DNA of 64,000 nt, from assembly GCA_951230915.1 (NCBI GenBank), contig OX579633.1, positions 20,742,574-20,806,573 of the forward strand. The letters are read 5' to 3'. Each line of letters opens with the position of its first letter. Position 1 is the first letter of the stretch. The notes beneath the pieces are model-generated. The model worked only from the letters and a program-made list of their open reading frames with translations. It did not search any database and had not been told where the DNA came from. The DNA is from Antitrichia curtipendula. Its lineage: Eukaryota > Streptophyta > Bryopsida > Hypnales > Leucodontaceae. Both the position numbers and the translations under genes were made by a program. Of the stretch, positions 10,856-22,921 are shown one piece after another.

Positions 10856-11805
10856 TTAACCCCTAAAGGACCAAACACCATTTTTTTGACAACATAGCGA
10901 TTTTGGACAGCTCACCACAACCGGATTTTTTTTTTTGAAATTTCTGAAATTTTTGCACAAGATGTGCCTAAGGAGTAGCTTTAAGGTCCAACAATTTTCA
11001 TAGCTTTTGACTGCATGGTTAAAAAGTTATTGCACAATATGTCATTTTCATTGGTACGCGGGCAATCCGGGCAGCTGAAAAAACTTCTTTAAAAATCACT
11101 TTTAAAAAAAATAAAAATTTGAAATTGGTTCTTTAGATTTATATATATATATATATGGGAAGCTTTGAATCATTCCATTTTGATTGATGAGATGAAAGTT
11201 ATTAGAAGTTTTAGTTTGAGGGTAGTTATGGAATCTCTACTCCAAGATAAAATTTGAAGTCCTTTATATAGTTTAATTTCAATAGTTTTGAAAAAAATAA
11301 AACCATCGGATGTAGATTGTTTATCACAACATTGCAACCATTGGGATTGACATTTTTCAATTCCATAACTAGATTCTTAACAATTTTGTACTTTGAATCA
11401 TTCTCTACTTCTTTTTACTTACTATTTTTTTCCTATATGTTGTTCAATTTCAAATGATTTGAATTTTTTCAAGCATGTAGCCAACTTGCCTTGAAGAATG
11501 AAGCCAAAGAGTAACCACCATTTTAAACATTTTTTCATACAAATGTGACTTTGTGAAGTGCAGCTGCCCGATTTTTCGCAGGGACAAAAAAAGTTTTTTT
11601 GTTAATTCAACTGCTATTATCTTGCAATCCACACGGTGGAAATTTCTGAAATTTTTTTCACAACTTCTCAAACTAGTTTAATACAAGATCATACGGTTAA
11701 GTTTCTCCAAAAATGTTTTTTTGTCTAAAATTTGGTACTTGTATTAGAAATAGCAGTTTTGGAGCGGTTTTGGTGAAAACATAGTCTCTGACCTTTAGGG
11801 GTTAA
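10856..11805 (-). mobile_element. Family A TTAA element
   Basis: Both ends are intact. TTAACCCCTAAAGGACC starts at 10856 and GACCTTTAGGGGTTAA ends at 11805, 950 bp in all. Read on the minus strand it follows family A order, including the TTTTCGCAGGGAC block and the TTTGAAGTCCTTTAT block on the plus strand as shown. No protein is encoded. The intact TTAA at both edges fits piggyBac-type integration. Confidence 0.88.
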
Positions 11806-12560
11806 ACAAGCCCATTTTCCTTCAGTGTAGGGGTGACCCCTTTCCAAGGATGCAAAAGGGGCCCCCTACCTCCTTTGTAAACAACTGTGTCATGAGTTTC
11901 CACACCAAATTCCAGGGATCAACATCTGCACTTTTGTCTTACATAGAAGGATTTCTCTGCCAAGGTTACAAGGTCACCGTAAGACCGTCAGATAATTCAA
12001 GTAAAGACCCCGTGTGTGTCTATTGGGATTCACAGACCCTGGCTTGTATGTAAGAGTTAGCCATGTCTTAAGTGGATCCCAATCTAGAAACGTATCTCTC
12101 CATTGCAGAGCCATAGTCATCTGGTTCTTTCATTTGGTTGCGACGACTACAGGAAACATAATATAATTAAAATTTAAAACAACGATATTTGGCTTTGTCT
12201 TTAGCAATTGTTTGTTTTTCCTGGACTTATCCACATGGTCAAGGTTTTGGCAAAAAGATGCCTTGGGCCAGAAGCCCTTTCCGGGATGCCATCAGGAGGA
12301 AAGAAGCCTGGCTCCCATTGATTTCGCGCCCGAGATCTGAGACAGAGAGACGGACGCGGGTGAATGGGATCTTTTCAGGTGAAATTAAGTTAGTTAGCGA
12401 GGGAAGGGTGGGTGGTATTGTAGCTTCTGCTGTTCATGGGGCCAGATTCTGCAGTTCAATGAATTCATTCTCCTCGTTTCATGCTGGAGATCCTGCAAAC
12501 AAAAATTTAAAAATTTAAAAAAAAAGTCAATGGTGGATCCCTATTGCCATCAAGACCGTA
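11806..12560. other. Mixed-composition DNA with unrecognised open frames
   Basis: Base composition is less AT-biased than around it, and frames of 67 and 109 codons are open on the plus strand (11850-12053 and 12189-12518). The second has no ATG at its start, and neither shows a domain I recognise. They could be exon remnants or chance. I do not call a gene. Confidence 0.25.
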
Positions 12561-12933
12561 TATTATATACTCTGTACATTGGCAAGGCTTTGCAGGACTT
12601 CCGGGGAATGGGGGTTGAAGTGCATGCCACTTTTATGAGACCTACAGTAGATGGATGCTCTTTGAGGTTGGATTGGGAGATTTGACAAGGATTCAATCGA
12701 ATATCAAAATTGGTGGAGATATGCATAACATTGTTTACCCTTGACGAGATAGCCGCAGGGGTCCCTTTTACATCCTTGCAAAGGGGACCACTATAGAGAA
12801 CAAAATTGTTTTATTGGACAGAACTCTGACTTCAGCCAACTCCAACCCTTGAATTATAATGATAAATCCTTCCTATGCATCTAGGGAGGCATAATACTTT
12901 TCCAACATGGGGAGGACCCTGGTCTGATTGTAC

Positions 12934-13195
12934 ATGCAATGCTATATGCCAAGAGTATTGTCAAGAGGGAGAATCAATAACACGGGCATATAAGGAGGTG
13001 AAGTGTGCTCAAATTGTCCTTGTTTAGAAAGCATCTTTTAACGTAGGGTACATATTGGATGTTTTATATGCAATGTTATGTGCCAAGAGTGTTGTCAAGA
13101 AGGAGAACAAACAACACGGGCATATAAGGTGGTGTGTGATAAAAGTGTCCCTGTCCTGAAAGAGTCTTTTGACATAGGGGTACATATTGAATGTT
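12934..13195 (+). repeat. Tandem duplication with a 134-bp period
   Basis: The phrase ATGCAATGCTATATGCCAAG at 12934 recurs as ATGCAATGTTATGTGCCAAG at 13068. Both are followed by a TTGTCAAGA block, AACACGGGCATATAAGG and GGGTACATATTG, giving two diverged tandem copies. There is no coding potential. Confidence 0.75.
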
Positions 13196-15755
13196 CAATG
13201 TATCTCACAATGAATATATGGCACTTGTTGGTATCTTGTTGAGAATTTCCAAAAGAAGATGGAGATTCAATTTTCCATGCCCTTTGAAGCCTACTTAGAT
13301 GAAATAGAAATTTATGAATAAAAAGATACTTTCCACCTATGGAAATTTTAGAATCATTGTAGCCAACCTCAAAAAGAGATCAAGTTTTTTGCCATTCAAA
13401 TTTCACTACTATCCAAAAGAGAATAATGCCTTGTATGACAAGATTATCATCCTTCCATCTTGATCATGCAAAAGAATGATTTAGAATAAAATGAATTCAC
13501 TTGCTATGCAATAAATTGTTAGATTGATATTGGATTGATATCTTTGACTAAATTTTGATTGCTCAACCTTCATTTCCATTGACAAATTAAAAAGTTGCCA
13601 AATGAATCCTTTATGCCATCAATGATGGGACGGGAGATAGTCCTACATAGCCTTTGTTTTCTTGAGATTTTAGAGTGTTGATGATAGTTTTAGTCTACAA
13701 TAATTTGAAATATAGAATTGAACTACGTAGAGTGAAAGATAACTAAATGATAAATCTTATTATTATTATTAAAATCCAACTATGGAATGTTGAAATTATG
13801 ATGCAAATTTCTAAAGCATTTAAAATAAATTCTTAAACCTTGTTGGAAGCACTATCACTTTACTAAACATGTGCAAGATTGTTTACTTTCCATATATAAA
13901 CTCAAACTTGGACATGATTACATGTTTGGATGTCTTTAAATTTTCTTTTCTTTGAAAAGTGTCGATGTCATCAAAATAAAAAATAAAAATGATACATTCA
14001 ATTTGATTCATGTAGACAAATTGATAGATTAGTATACTAAAAATTATATTTGATGCATGTCATCCATACTAACTATTTACTCAAGGTTATAAATTTTTAC
14101 AGTGGATGAATATTTTTACCAAGAGCATAGATACCAATACTATTCAAAGAAAAAGATTTCTATAAAAATAATTAGTAAAAAAATTTCATGAAGATAAAAA
14201 ATTGATAGCATTTTTAAATCAATTAGTATAGGTGACACTAAATAATTTTTTTCGTATATTGACAAATGTGAGGTTCCACTTTAGGTAATAAAAATTATCT
14301 GAGCAAAAAAACTTGTCATTTTATGTGTGGATGTCTTTTATGATTCCATTTTCAAATTTCAATCCAAATACAATTATTTTGGTATTTCCTATTTGTAAAG
14401 TTTAAATAGTACATTTTTACACGGTTTATATTGAAAAATTATACATAACAACTTGTATGCACAATTGCACATACCATCCAAAGTACAATTGCAAGATCTT
14501 TTATTTCGTTTTTTGGCAATAGATTTGGATATTTGCAAGCTACAATGAAACAAAAAAATTTTGTCACAATGTACTACTATGCATTGTTTCAAGAACTTTT
14601 TTAAAAAAAATCCTTTAAATGAACATTGAATTTGGGATGGAAGAAATTTTTTCACTATCTGAGTCAATCCATATTACATTACATTGAAAATTCAATGAAA
14701 AAAAATCCATAAAGTCTAAATGAGAAAAATCAACACTAAATGAGTACCACAAGGATTGTATTTTTTATATTCATATCACTTTAGGATTTTTTCCCCTTTT
14801 TATAATGATCTTTGATGCTCAAAATCTTGGATTGATTGATAATGGTTAAAAAAAAAAATTCTTTGAATAAGAAATTTATAAAAATAATGAGGTAGATTCC
14901 CGGGAAAATCCCTTTGAATTTCTTTACGTATGATATATTTTAGCTATGAAAATTTGTTCTATTGCAATTTTTGTCTCTTGGATAAAACTAATACAAAGTG
15001 AATACTTTATGCACATGACGGTACACAAAAGAAATTGGTGTATCGTAGTGTGCAATTTCCCATTTGTTTCTTTGTTCACTATTTTTTTCGTGTTGGCCAA
15101 AACTTGGCTCAAAATAAATTTAAATAAATTTACCAACTTAATTCCTAAATACCAAGTGTTCCATCACAAAAGTCCCTATGCAATAATTATCAATAGTTTT
15201 AGTGCTTTTCCATTGCTTTAGTGGTTTTATTACTTTATAAATCTGAAAAGTAATTATAGCATACTAAAACAACACCAAAACTAAAGTTTTAGTGCCATTG
15301 ACTTAGCATGCATTAAATTCATACAATGTTAGTGCTAAATCAATGTCAAATGACTATTGAAACAAAGTTGTTTTAGTGCAAAATTGTACTAAATATCATG
15401 TACACTAAATCAATGTTACCGACAATATTAATTTGGTGTTGATTTGGTATAATAGAATGACATTTTTGTATGAAACTCTGAAACACTGAAAACACAATAA
15501 TACTACATAAATTAATGTATAAGGAATTTTGTGATGTACTTATTGATAGCATGCATTTTCTTCAAAGTTAGTTTTCATAATTTGAAGCTTCTAGGAAGAT
15601 GGTAATGGACTTTGTTGAACACACAAGGAAATTATCTATCAAAATAAATTGATGATTTTTCATAGATTTGTATTCTTATTGCAAAAATACAAAAACAATT
15701 AATGATCCAAATTTTCCTTTTGTTGCAAAAAACACTATATGTAAAAAACTGTAAT

Positions 15756-15759
<4 letters not shown>
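13196..15759. other. AT-rich intergenic stretch, no gene seen
   Basis: About 2.5 kb with no recognisable gene or intact element. Open frames are short and AT-driven. The stretch from 15190 to 15420 is rich in TTTTAGTG/CACTAAAA phrases in both orientations (for example AACTAAAGTTTTAGT), suggesting a decayed inverted-repeat element, but clear ends were not found. Confidence 0.35.

Positions 15760-15805
<46 letters not shown>
15760..15805 (+). repeat. (TAA)n microsatellite
   Basis: About fifteen uninterrupted TAA units are present. It is a simple repeat of no evident function, probably variable in length between individuals. Confidence 0.95.
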
Positions 15806-16156
15806 TTGTGGCATGCCTTTATTGATAAATTCATACCAAAATTCAAGTTTTTAAAATAGAAATTATATTTTTGGTGACTTTTTTAAGTTAAGAGATTCAA
15901 AATTGATTTGATAAATATCTGCAAATGTTTTTTTTAACATTGTTTTAAAGTTTACTATTTAAAATCTCTTCATTTAAAAAAGTGGTCCTCCCAAGCCTTT
16001 CCCCTCCTAAAATTTACACCATTTCTACATTGATGGCGCACTACTAAGTGCAATATGTACCTATGTGTTAGAGGATGCTTTTAGAGTAGGGTCAATTTTA
16101 GAGCACCCGAGCTTATTAAACACCGAGTTACATTTAGAATTAGGCTTCCCAAATCT

Positions 16157-16747
16157 TTAACCCCTATACATCCAGAGTCTTTTCTATAATTCACAATTTG
16201 AGAAAAATCATCAAAAAGTACTATTTTGAAGAATAATTTGAAGTTCATATACAAATAAAAGTGATAGATTTTGAGTTTTTGATTCCATCTGTTTGTTTAG
16301 ATTCACCAATGCTATCACCAATATTTTTTTTTATAATTTTTTTGAAAGGAAAATATCAAAATTCCTTCTAAATTCAATTACAAGCAAAATATTATCATGT
16401 TTTGAGTGCACTTTGTTGGAATGGATTTGAAATGAGTTTCTCCTCATGCAATGATTTTTTGAATTTTTTTTGTTCTTTAAATCTATGACCTCATTTTTGC
16501 AAATCCAGTTTTGAACTAGAGTCAATGCAATTTGGGCTTGGTCAACCACTTGACATACTTCCACATTTGTAATTTTAGAAAAACATGTATTCTAGTAACA
16601 CCAAATCCAACCATTACATGGGACAACAACTTCATAAAGTATCTCCACAAATTAAGATGACTTTCATCCAAGCAATAATGAAAATGAAACTCGAGTTTCA
16701 ATGTATTAGTCGTCCAGGAATTGGACGTTGGAACGCTTAAGGGTTAA
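16157..16747. mobile_element. Candidate TTAA element (family H)
   Basis: The interval is bounded by TTAACCCCTATACATCC on the left and GGAACGCTTAAGGGTTAA on the right, 591 bp. The termini have the TTAACCC...GGGTTAA form of the other elements, but the inverted repeats match poorly beyond that and no second copy is in the window. The interior lacks the module shared by families A, B and F. A minus-strand frame inside shows no domain. Confidence 0.45.
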
Positions 16748-17840
16748 GTGTTAAGGTAGTGTGTTCTAAAAGCACCCATCTTCTTCAAACCGCCCCTATT
16801 TTTAGGTGGAGAATGGAGATGGGATGATCCTTAAATGGACCACTTTAGCAATTGAATGTATAGAGGAAAAATGATTTTTCTATTGCAAGAGCCAATCATT
16901 GTCTTTGATTTCCACTCATCTCTTTGCAAGTTGCAAGTAGACAGATTTTGGAAGACCTAGGGTCACAAATAGGTGCCCATGCCCTGAATCTTTGAAATTT
17001 GATATGTAATTCAAAAATGCTTGGAAAAATACAAAATCACTTGTGTTAGGTTCCACATCTATTTTTCTTTCTCTGAAAAAATGATCTATAAATATTTCTG
17101 TCCATGAAAGCCTGTGAAAAAGGCGGACCAGCCCTTACATGGTTGCTTTAAGAGCATGTTACGTTACCATAATCCAAAAGTGGCTCGAATGGCATATCGC
17201 CTATTGAATCCATGTGAACAATTTGAGTTCCGTTCCCCCCCATGGCCCATGCCCAAATTTCATCACTCTCTGAATCCCACCTGGACGCTGACATCAGTCA
17301 CAGAAATAGATAAAAGATGCCCAAACTCCTGAACTGGTAAAACAGAATTCTGTAATTGCAGAGGTGCATGTGTCTGCCTCCGTCACTGATCCAATTGTAA
17401 GGGCCAAATGATTACTAATTCCACTACCCACACCATTTGAGAAATGCAGACTGGCTGGGATTACCAAAAAAAAAAAGAGCTTTTTTAGAATACTGACCCT
17501 CCTCTGTCCCTGGCAAGGCTAACCATGTCCCCCAAAGATGCAATCCTTGCCTTTTTTTCTTAGGTTTTTTGTTCTCTCTTCTTTTCGTTTGCTCGCTCTC
17601 TCTTCATTGTCCAGCCTCTGGCTTGGCTGTTTTGTACTTGGTGGTTTTTTTTAATGCTATGGGTTTCCCATTTGTTCAACAACAAAAAAAAAAAAAAAAG
17701 AAGATGCAATCAGGTGTTCCTGTAATCATCCTTTTACATGTACCCCCTCAAGCAGTGTTTTTTTTTCCGGCGATTTGGTGCAAAATTGCACCAAAAATTT
17801 TGACCTAGCACCAAGCCTATAGGAAATTTTTAGTAAAATT
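16748..17840. other. Intergenic DNA, no gene recognised
   Basis: Mixed AT-rich sequence with A runs at about 17466-17476 and 17685-17699 and scattered short frames. The phrase CCTCTGTCCCTGGCAAGGCTAAC at about 17502 recurs at about 19380, bracketing the hairpin and MITE-containing interval between. No gene is supported. Confidence 0.35.
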
Positions 17841-17938
17841 TTGGATGAAATCGCCCAAAACCTTCAAGTTCAAGAAAAATCTTGGATGAAATCGCCCAAA
17901 ACCTTCAAGTTCAAGAAAAATCTTGGATGAAATCGCCA
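17841..17938 (+). repeat. 41-bp tandem repeat, about 2.4 copies
   Basis: Units starting TTGGATGAAATCGCCC and ending AAGAAAAATC begin at 17841 and 17882, with a partial third from 17923. The copies are nearly identical, so the duplication is recent or conserved. The minus-strand frame through it is repetitive and not considered a gene. Confidence 0.9.
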
Positions 17939-18272
17939 CATTGTGAATGAAAATAGAATTATAGATATGTAGTATCACATTTTCTATACAGTACTTGGAT
18001 GAATGTTGAAACTTGGAGCACCACCATAACATTTAATATCGCCACTTCGCCACTTCATGGAAAATGAAAAAAAAAACACTGCCCTCAAGGTCTTCATCTC
18101 TGGTTTTTACAGGAACAAAACTTTTCTCGTTAAGCACTCTACAGCTTACTACTGTAGAAAAAAATGCCCGATTATACGCCACAATGTATTCGTGATCGTG
18201 CCTGGCACTATAATTAATGCCTGGCACAATCCTATAAATTTTTCGGGCCCACATGCTTAACGCAGCGGGAGT

Positions 18273-18382
18273 CCTCCCCCCTCGGGCCTCCCGTCCTGTG
18301 AGGGCCCCGCCCCTCAGGCTCGGGCTCCCGCCCTCGCCTTCAAGGCAGGACCCTCACAGGACGGGAGGCCCGAGGGGGGAGG
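18273..18382. repeat. GC-rich perfect inverted repeat, 32-bp arms
   Basis: The arms 18273-18304 and 18351-18382 are exact reverse complements (CCTCCCCCCTCGGGCC... and its mirror), separated by 46 bp of GC-rich sequence. The surroundings are strongly AT-rich, so the block stands out in composition. It would form a very stable stem. It may be the core of a small foldback transposon, but no target duplication was identified. Confidence 0.9.
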
Positions 18383-18479
18383 CCTCCCACTATACACTAT
18401 CACTATGTGGCCTATGTGCCAAGAAGATGCAATCTATATCTTTTGGGTATTACTCCAGAGTAATATTTTTCTAACACAA

Positions 18480-18713
18480 CCTTTTTAGGATCGGGATGGA
18501 TTGACCCCCTCGCTCGGCCTTACCAGGGGTGCATGTAAAAGAAAACCCCCCTATTTTGAGCTGTTCCAGGGTATATTCTTGACTTCTTTAAACAAATTTG
18601 GGGTCTTTGATTGCAAATAAGAATTCAAAATTTGCAAAAAGAATCATGTGCAAAAAATAGGGTTTTGCCCGCACGGCCGAGCGAGGGGGTCAATCCACCC
18701 CGGCCCTTTTTAG
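18480..18713. mobile_element. Mutator-like MITE with 9-bp target duplication
   Basis: A 216-bp element (18489-18704) is flanked by the 9-bp direct repeat CCTTTTTAG (18480-18488 and 18705-18713). Its termini hold inverted repeats of 27 bp with one mismatch (GATGGATTGACCCCCTCGCT and its mirror). A 9-bp duplication with long TIRs is typical of Mutator-like elements. It encodes nothing. The stretch 18714-19375 carries related but diverged ends in both orientations (CCCCCTTGCTTGTCC near 18731 and GGATGAGCGAGGTGGCC near 19352), so a second, older copy probably lies next to it. Confidence 0.75.
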
Positions 18714-19622
18714 AATACTGACCCTCTTCTATCAACTGACCCCCTTGCTTGTCCTTCTGGGAAAATCCTGAATTTTTTTATTTTTCATGCATGAATTTTT
18801 TTGTAAATTCTGAATTCATATTTGCAATCAGAGGCCCCACACATAACATTCAAGAGCCTTCAGAGAGGCTGCCTTTGCCTCTCTGAAGTCTTCATCCACG
18901 AAATGCATCCAGGTACCTGCCAGTGGATTCAGTTGCTGTAACTTATTTCAAGGAATCAGTGGAAAATGAAATTATCTGTTCCCAATGCAACCTAATAACT
19001 TATTAATGTAAGCATTACAAAATTCAATGCACTTCCTTCAAGGTGTCAAACTACATCAAAATTCATTATCCTTGCTAATTTCCTACCCACTAACTCAGTT
19101 CCTTACACACTGACATATTTCGACACGTGGCTTATTAGCTAATGTGGAGTGTGGAATATTCTACACCATTCTATCCTTTGGATGAAATAATGTGAAATAT
19201 ACCACATCATTCTGTCAAAGGCAAGGCAGCTGCTCTCACAGCTCATGAATGTTATGCATCAGCTTGTGGGGCTGTAAAAAAATAAATTTTACACAGCACA
19301 AAATAGGAGGCTTTTTATTTTTCATGTGCACCCCTGGATGGACTTTGGCAGGATGAGCGAGGTGGCCAGTTCACCGCACCCCTCTGTCCCTGGCAAGGCT
19401 AACTCAATGATCTTTGCAAGCTAATCATAAGATTTATAATAAATCCTTGAGATCTTTGTGCGAGGGACCAACAATCGTCGTGCCCATGGTCTATAATTCA
19501 GATTCCCATTCAAATGGAAGGGACTTTCCCAGCGAAATCGAATATTTTTGGGGAAAGAAATCCAATGTGTGATCTGAGGATGATGGCCGTCCTTGAGTGC
19601 ACTTATATCAACTGCAAGGGTG
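18714..19622. mobile_element. Probable diverged relative of the Mutator-like MITE and spacer
   Basis: Blocks near 18731-18840 and 19320-19375 resemble the two ends of the preceding MITE (a TTGCAATCAGAGGCCCC block mirrors its GGGGTCTTTGATTGCAA block). The middle is unique AT-rich sequence without a gene. The remainder runs into the assembly gap. Confidence 0.4.
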
Positions 19623-19822
19623 NNNNNNNNNNNNNNNNNNNNNNNNNNNNNNNNNNNNNNNNNNNNNNNNNNNNNNNNNNNNNNNNNNNNNNNNNNNNNN
19701 NNNNNNNNNNNNNNNNNNNNNNNNNNNNNNNNNNNNNNNNNNNNNNNNNNNNNNNNNNNNNNNNNNNNNNNNNNNNNNNNNNNNNNNNNNNNNNNNNNNN
19801 NNNNNNNNNNNNNNNNNNNNNN
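19623..19822. other. Assembly gap of 200 N
   Basis: Exactly 200 unresolved bases. The round number suggests a placeholder rather than a measured gap. Reading frames drawn across it are artefacts. By comparison with the complete family B copy at 8264, the missing left end of the next element should lie inside or near this gap. Confidence 0.98.
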
Positions 19823-20624
19823 ACTAGTGGAAGAATGTGTGGAAGAAATTTCAGAAATTTTGACCATGTAGATTGCAAGATATTTGCATTTAAAGTGAGG
19901 GAATCTAGTTTTTTTGTACCTTGCTCAACTACATTTTTTTGGCTTTGAACCTTTTTAACTTAAAATTTTGGTCCAATGATTTTGAATTTCTAATTTCTTA
20001 TAATGAAGAATTGAGCTGAGAATCTAGAAAAAAAATTGAAGAAGAAACACTTAGTTTTCACTCATTAAAAAATTGTTAAGTAGAAGTAGGTTCAAGATTG
20101 AATGAAAATTTAAATCAATAATAGCTCTAAGATAGAATTGAAATATACTAATCTCAACAGTGAGATTGTTCTAGCAGGAAATCTTGACCTTGTGAAACTT
20201 TTTTTTTTTTTAAATTGTTAAAATTGAGTTCAGAAATGAATCCTACAAGTTATTTTTTCAAAAAGATTCTCTAACTGCCCGAAAAATAAGATTGACCATA
20301 ACTTTTGCATAACAAATCCAAATGGAATGAATCAAAGCTTCCCATGTAAATAAAAATAAAATCTATATGAAACAAATTTTTAAAATTTTTAATTTAAAGT
20401 TTTTTTGAGGATTTTTTTCTGCCCGCCGAACTAAAATTTGGGGTTTTTGTGCCATAACTTTTGCTCCCGGGCACCGATTGAAATAAAAATTACATTTTCG
20501 GAAAGCTAATGTGATTCTCTATCTTCACCCACAAATTCAGAAAATCACAAAATATTGAGACTGTAGGAGCCTGTCCGAAATCCATTTTGTCCCCCGAGGG
20601 GACAATTGGGACTTTAGGGGTTAA
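19823..20624 (+). mobile_element. Family B TTAA element, left end lost in the gap
   Basis: From the first base after the gap the sequence follows family B (ACTAGTGG, GAAATTTCAGAAATTTTGACC, GATTGCAAGATATTTGCAT, GAAGTAGGTTCAAGATTGA) and ends CGAGGGGACAATTGGG then ACTTTAGGGGTTAA, with TTAA at 20621-20624. In the complete copy about 127 bp precede the ACTAGT position, so only the terminal part is missing. It has no coding capacity. Confidence 0.85.
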
Positions 20625-22334
20625 TATTTATAGCTTCAGCTTCTTGTTAATGTTTTTAAAGATTTGGATTATTTTCATTAATAATTACTACATTGTTCAA
20701 TTATGCTACATTATAATTTCTGAAAATTTCATTAGATGTCATATTTAATTATATTATAAAATATTTTTAACAAACCTAATCCTAGCATACAATATTCCCC
20801 CTCCCTTTTGAAATTCAATTAGTTGATATGAAGTTTCCTTACTTACAAAGATACATAGTCTACACGTTATTCCAATTAGCTTTTCAAAGCCCAATGTGGG
20901 TCCCCAAATAAACAAATTCTTCATGGATGCCAACTATTTAGAGTGGTTGGAGTTATTTCTCTTCTCTTCAATGTCAAATTAATCACATTTGAATAGTGTA
21001 AATGATTTTTACAAACGATCTTGGAATGCATGTAAGGTAAACTAATTTATGGTAGGCAAAACAATCGTCATAGTTGAAAAACTTTCAATTTTTTTCCACC
21101 TAAAGACAGATGTGAAAAATAGAAGAGCAATTCAATTTTATTTTTTTAACAAAATAAAATTGAATTGTTAAAAAAATAAAATTGGCCCAAAAAGGATCTT
21201 TAGACTACTCTAAAATTGTAGAGACAATGCCACAAATAGAAGAGCAATTCAATTTTATTTTTTTAACTTTTTATGAATTATAGAATTTTGTTGCCCAATT
21301 GGCCCCAAAGGATCTTTAGACTACTCTAAAATCAACAAAAAGTATATCCATAATGGTCAGCTTACTCATCCAAAGCAATTGCAGTATTTCCTAACATGAC
21401 CTCAATATGAAGGCCTAAAAAATCACTTTTGTAATGAATTTACATTCAAAAGGAGAAGCTCATGTTGTTGTTGCTAATAACTCCATTGCCATCATCCTAG
21501 ACATTGACATTGATTGTAGCCACAAACTCAACCTACTATAATCCAAGTCTCATTTATTGGAAAATAAAATGTCATGGTTTGATGCAAGACAAATGGATCA
21601 TTCCGTAGTGTATGTGATGAATCTTTTGCTTGTCATAGGCTAATTTACCTTATTTCATGATTTATATTTTATCCAAGCGTATATATTACTTGTACCACAT
21701 CATATCTAAAGTTTTATTAGAAAAATCTAATTTTCAATTAGTTATGGCAATTTTAGAAGTATACAAAAACTTATTAGAGTCATTGTATAAGTTTGGTGCA
21801 TGTTGTAGAATGTAGAGAGAAGGCCCTCATACAATTTTAATTTTTGAATTAGTTTCTTGATTCAATCATGCATTTTTGAGTTTGCTTAGCCCCTAAAGTT
21901 TGAGAGTCCCCTTGGATGGACAACTGATAGGAGTGATGGGAGTTTGGATAGCCTTGTATGATTTTAATTTTGGGAGTGAATTTTTTGAATCTTTTTTTGA
22001 AGATAAAAAACAGATTAGATTTTTATAAACATAATTTCTACTTCAATTTGTACATGGGAGCAAAGGTCATGCAATCAAATATGAAAATAGTTAAGTGTGT
22101 GCAGTATTAAAAAATCATTAAAATTTTATATTTAAATTTAAAAAAAATCTCATGAAATATATATTTTTCTATTTGAAAATCTTTGATTTGTTCCATTTCG
22201 ATAAGTGATAAGAAAGTTATAGAACATTTTGTTTTGCAAGCATTTGTTGCGTCTTTCAGAAGAAAATTCCATTTTAGCTTTGTTTTAAAATTCAATTTTC
22301 AAAAATATTCATAGAAAAAACATTTCCACATGGT
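20625..22334. other. AT-rich intergenic stretch with weak element remnants
   Basis: No gene is seen. A left-end-like phrase CTTAGCCCCTAAAG at about 21884 hints at a degenerate TTAA element, but no partner end was found. The tandem duplication at 21119-21330 is listed separately. Minus-strand frames near 22107-22295 are AT-driven. Confidence 0.35.
21119..21330 (+). repeat. Tandem duplication of about 115 bp
   Basis: ATAGAAGAGCAATTCAATTT at about 21119 recurs at about 21235. Each copy is followed by a TTGGCCC block and GGATCTTTAGACTACTCTAA. The first copy contains a small internal palindrome of CAATTCAATTTTATTTT and its mirror. The duplication is non-coding. Confidence 0.75.
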
Positions 22335-22921
22335 TTAACCCCTAAAGCCCCGAGGGTGTTTTATGCCAAAAAACACTCAAAACTATCACTTATGCTGTAT
22401 TCACTTCAGGAAACCAATTTCTTGTTTTTTCGGAAATTTAACCGTAGGATCTTGTACTTAACTTGTCTGAGATCATGTAGTAAAAATTTCATCAAATTTC
22501 ACCGTACGGATTGGAAGATATTAGCATTCAAAGTTGAACAAAAAGTTTTTTTTCAAGAAGATGCTTAAATTGCCCAAAAAACTAAGAGTGTCCATAACTT
22601 TCTCATCCCTACTCCAAATAGAATGAATCAAAGCTTCACGTATAGGTAAAAACATAATCTTTTAGGGAAAAAACTCAAAAAAAATTATTTTGACTTTTTG
22701 TAATTTTCTTTGGGCTGCCCGAGAATCTTTATTTCTTGCTCATTTTGCCATAACTTTTTCATCCGGCATCGGATTGAAACAAAAATTATATATCCACAAA
22801 GCTCTTGCAAAGCTACACAACCTCAAAAAATCTCAAAAGAATTCACTTCAAATTGAGACAATAGGAACCTACCCGGACCCAAATTGTCCCCCGAGGGGAC
22901 AAGCGGGGCTTTAGGGGTTAA
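22335..22921 (+). mobile_element. Family B TTAA element with internal deletion
   Basis: Both termini are intact: TTAACCCCTAAAGCCCCGAG at 22335 and GGGGCTTTAGGGGTTAA ending at 22921. Length is 587 bp against about 924 bp for the complete copy at 8264. The missing part corresponds to about 8480-8830 of that copy; the junction lies in an A/T-rich run (AAAAAGTTTTTTTTC near 22540). It is a typical shortened MITE that keeps the ends needed for mobilisation. Confidence 0.85.

Noticed and set aside
12189..12518. 109-codon frame in mixed-composition DNA
   Set aside because: It has no ATG at its start, no domain and no supporting neighbour; kept only as an unassigned region.
19421..19948. Frames spanning the run of N
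   Set aside because: The middle is unsequenced; the open frame is an artefact.
21884..21930. Left-end-like phrase CTTAGCCCCTAAAG as a further TTAA element
   Set aside because: No matching right end or family interior was found, so no element is called.
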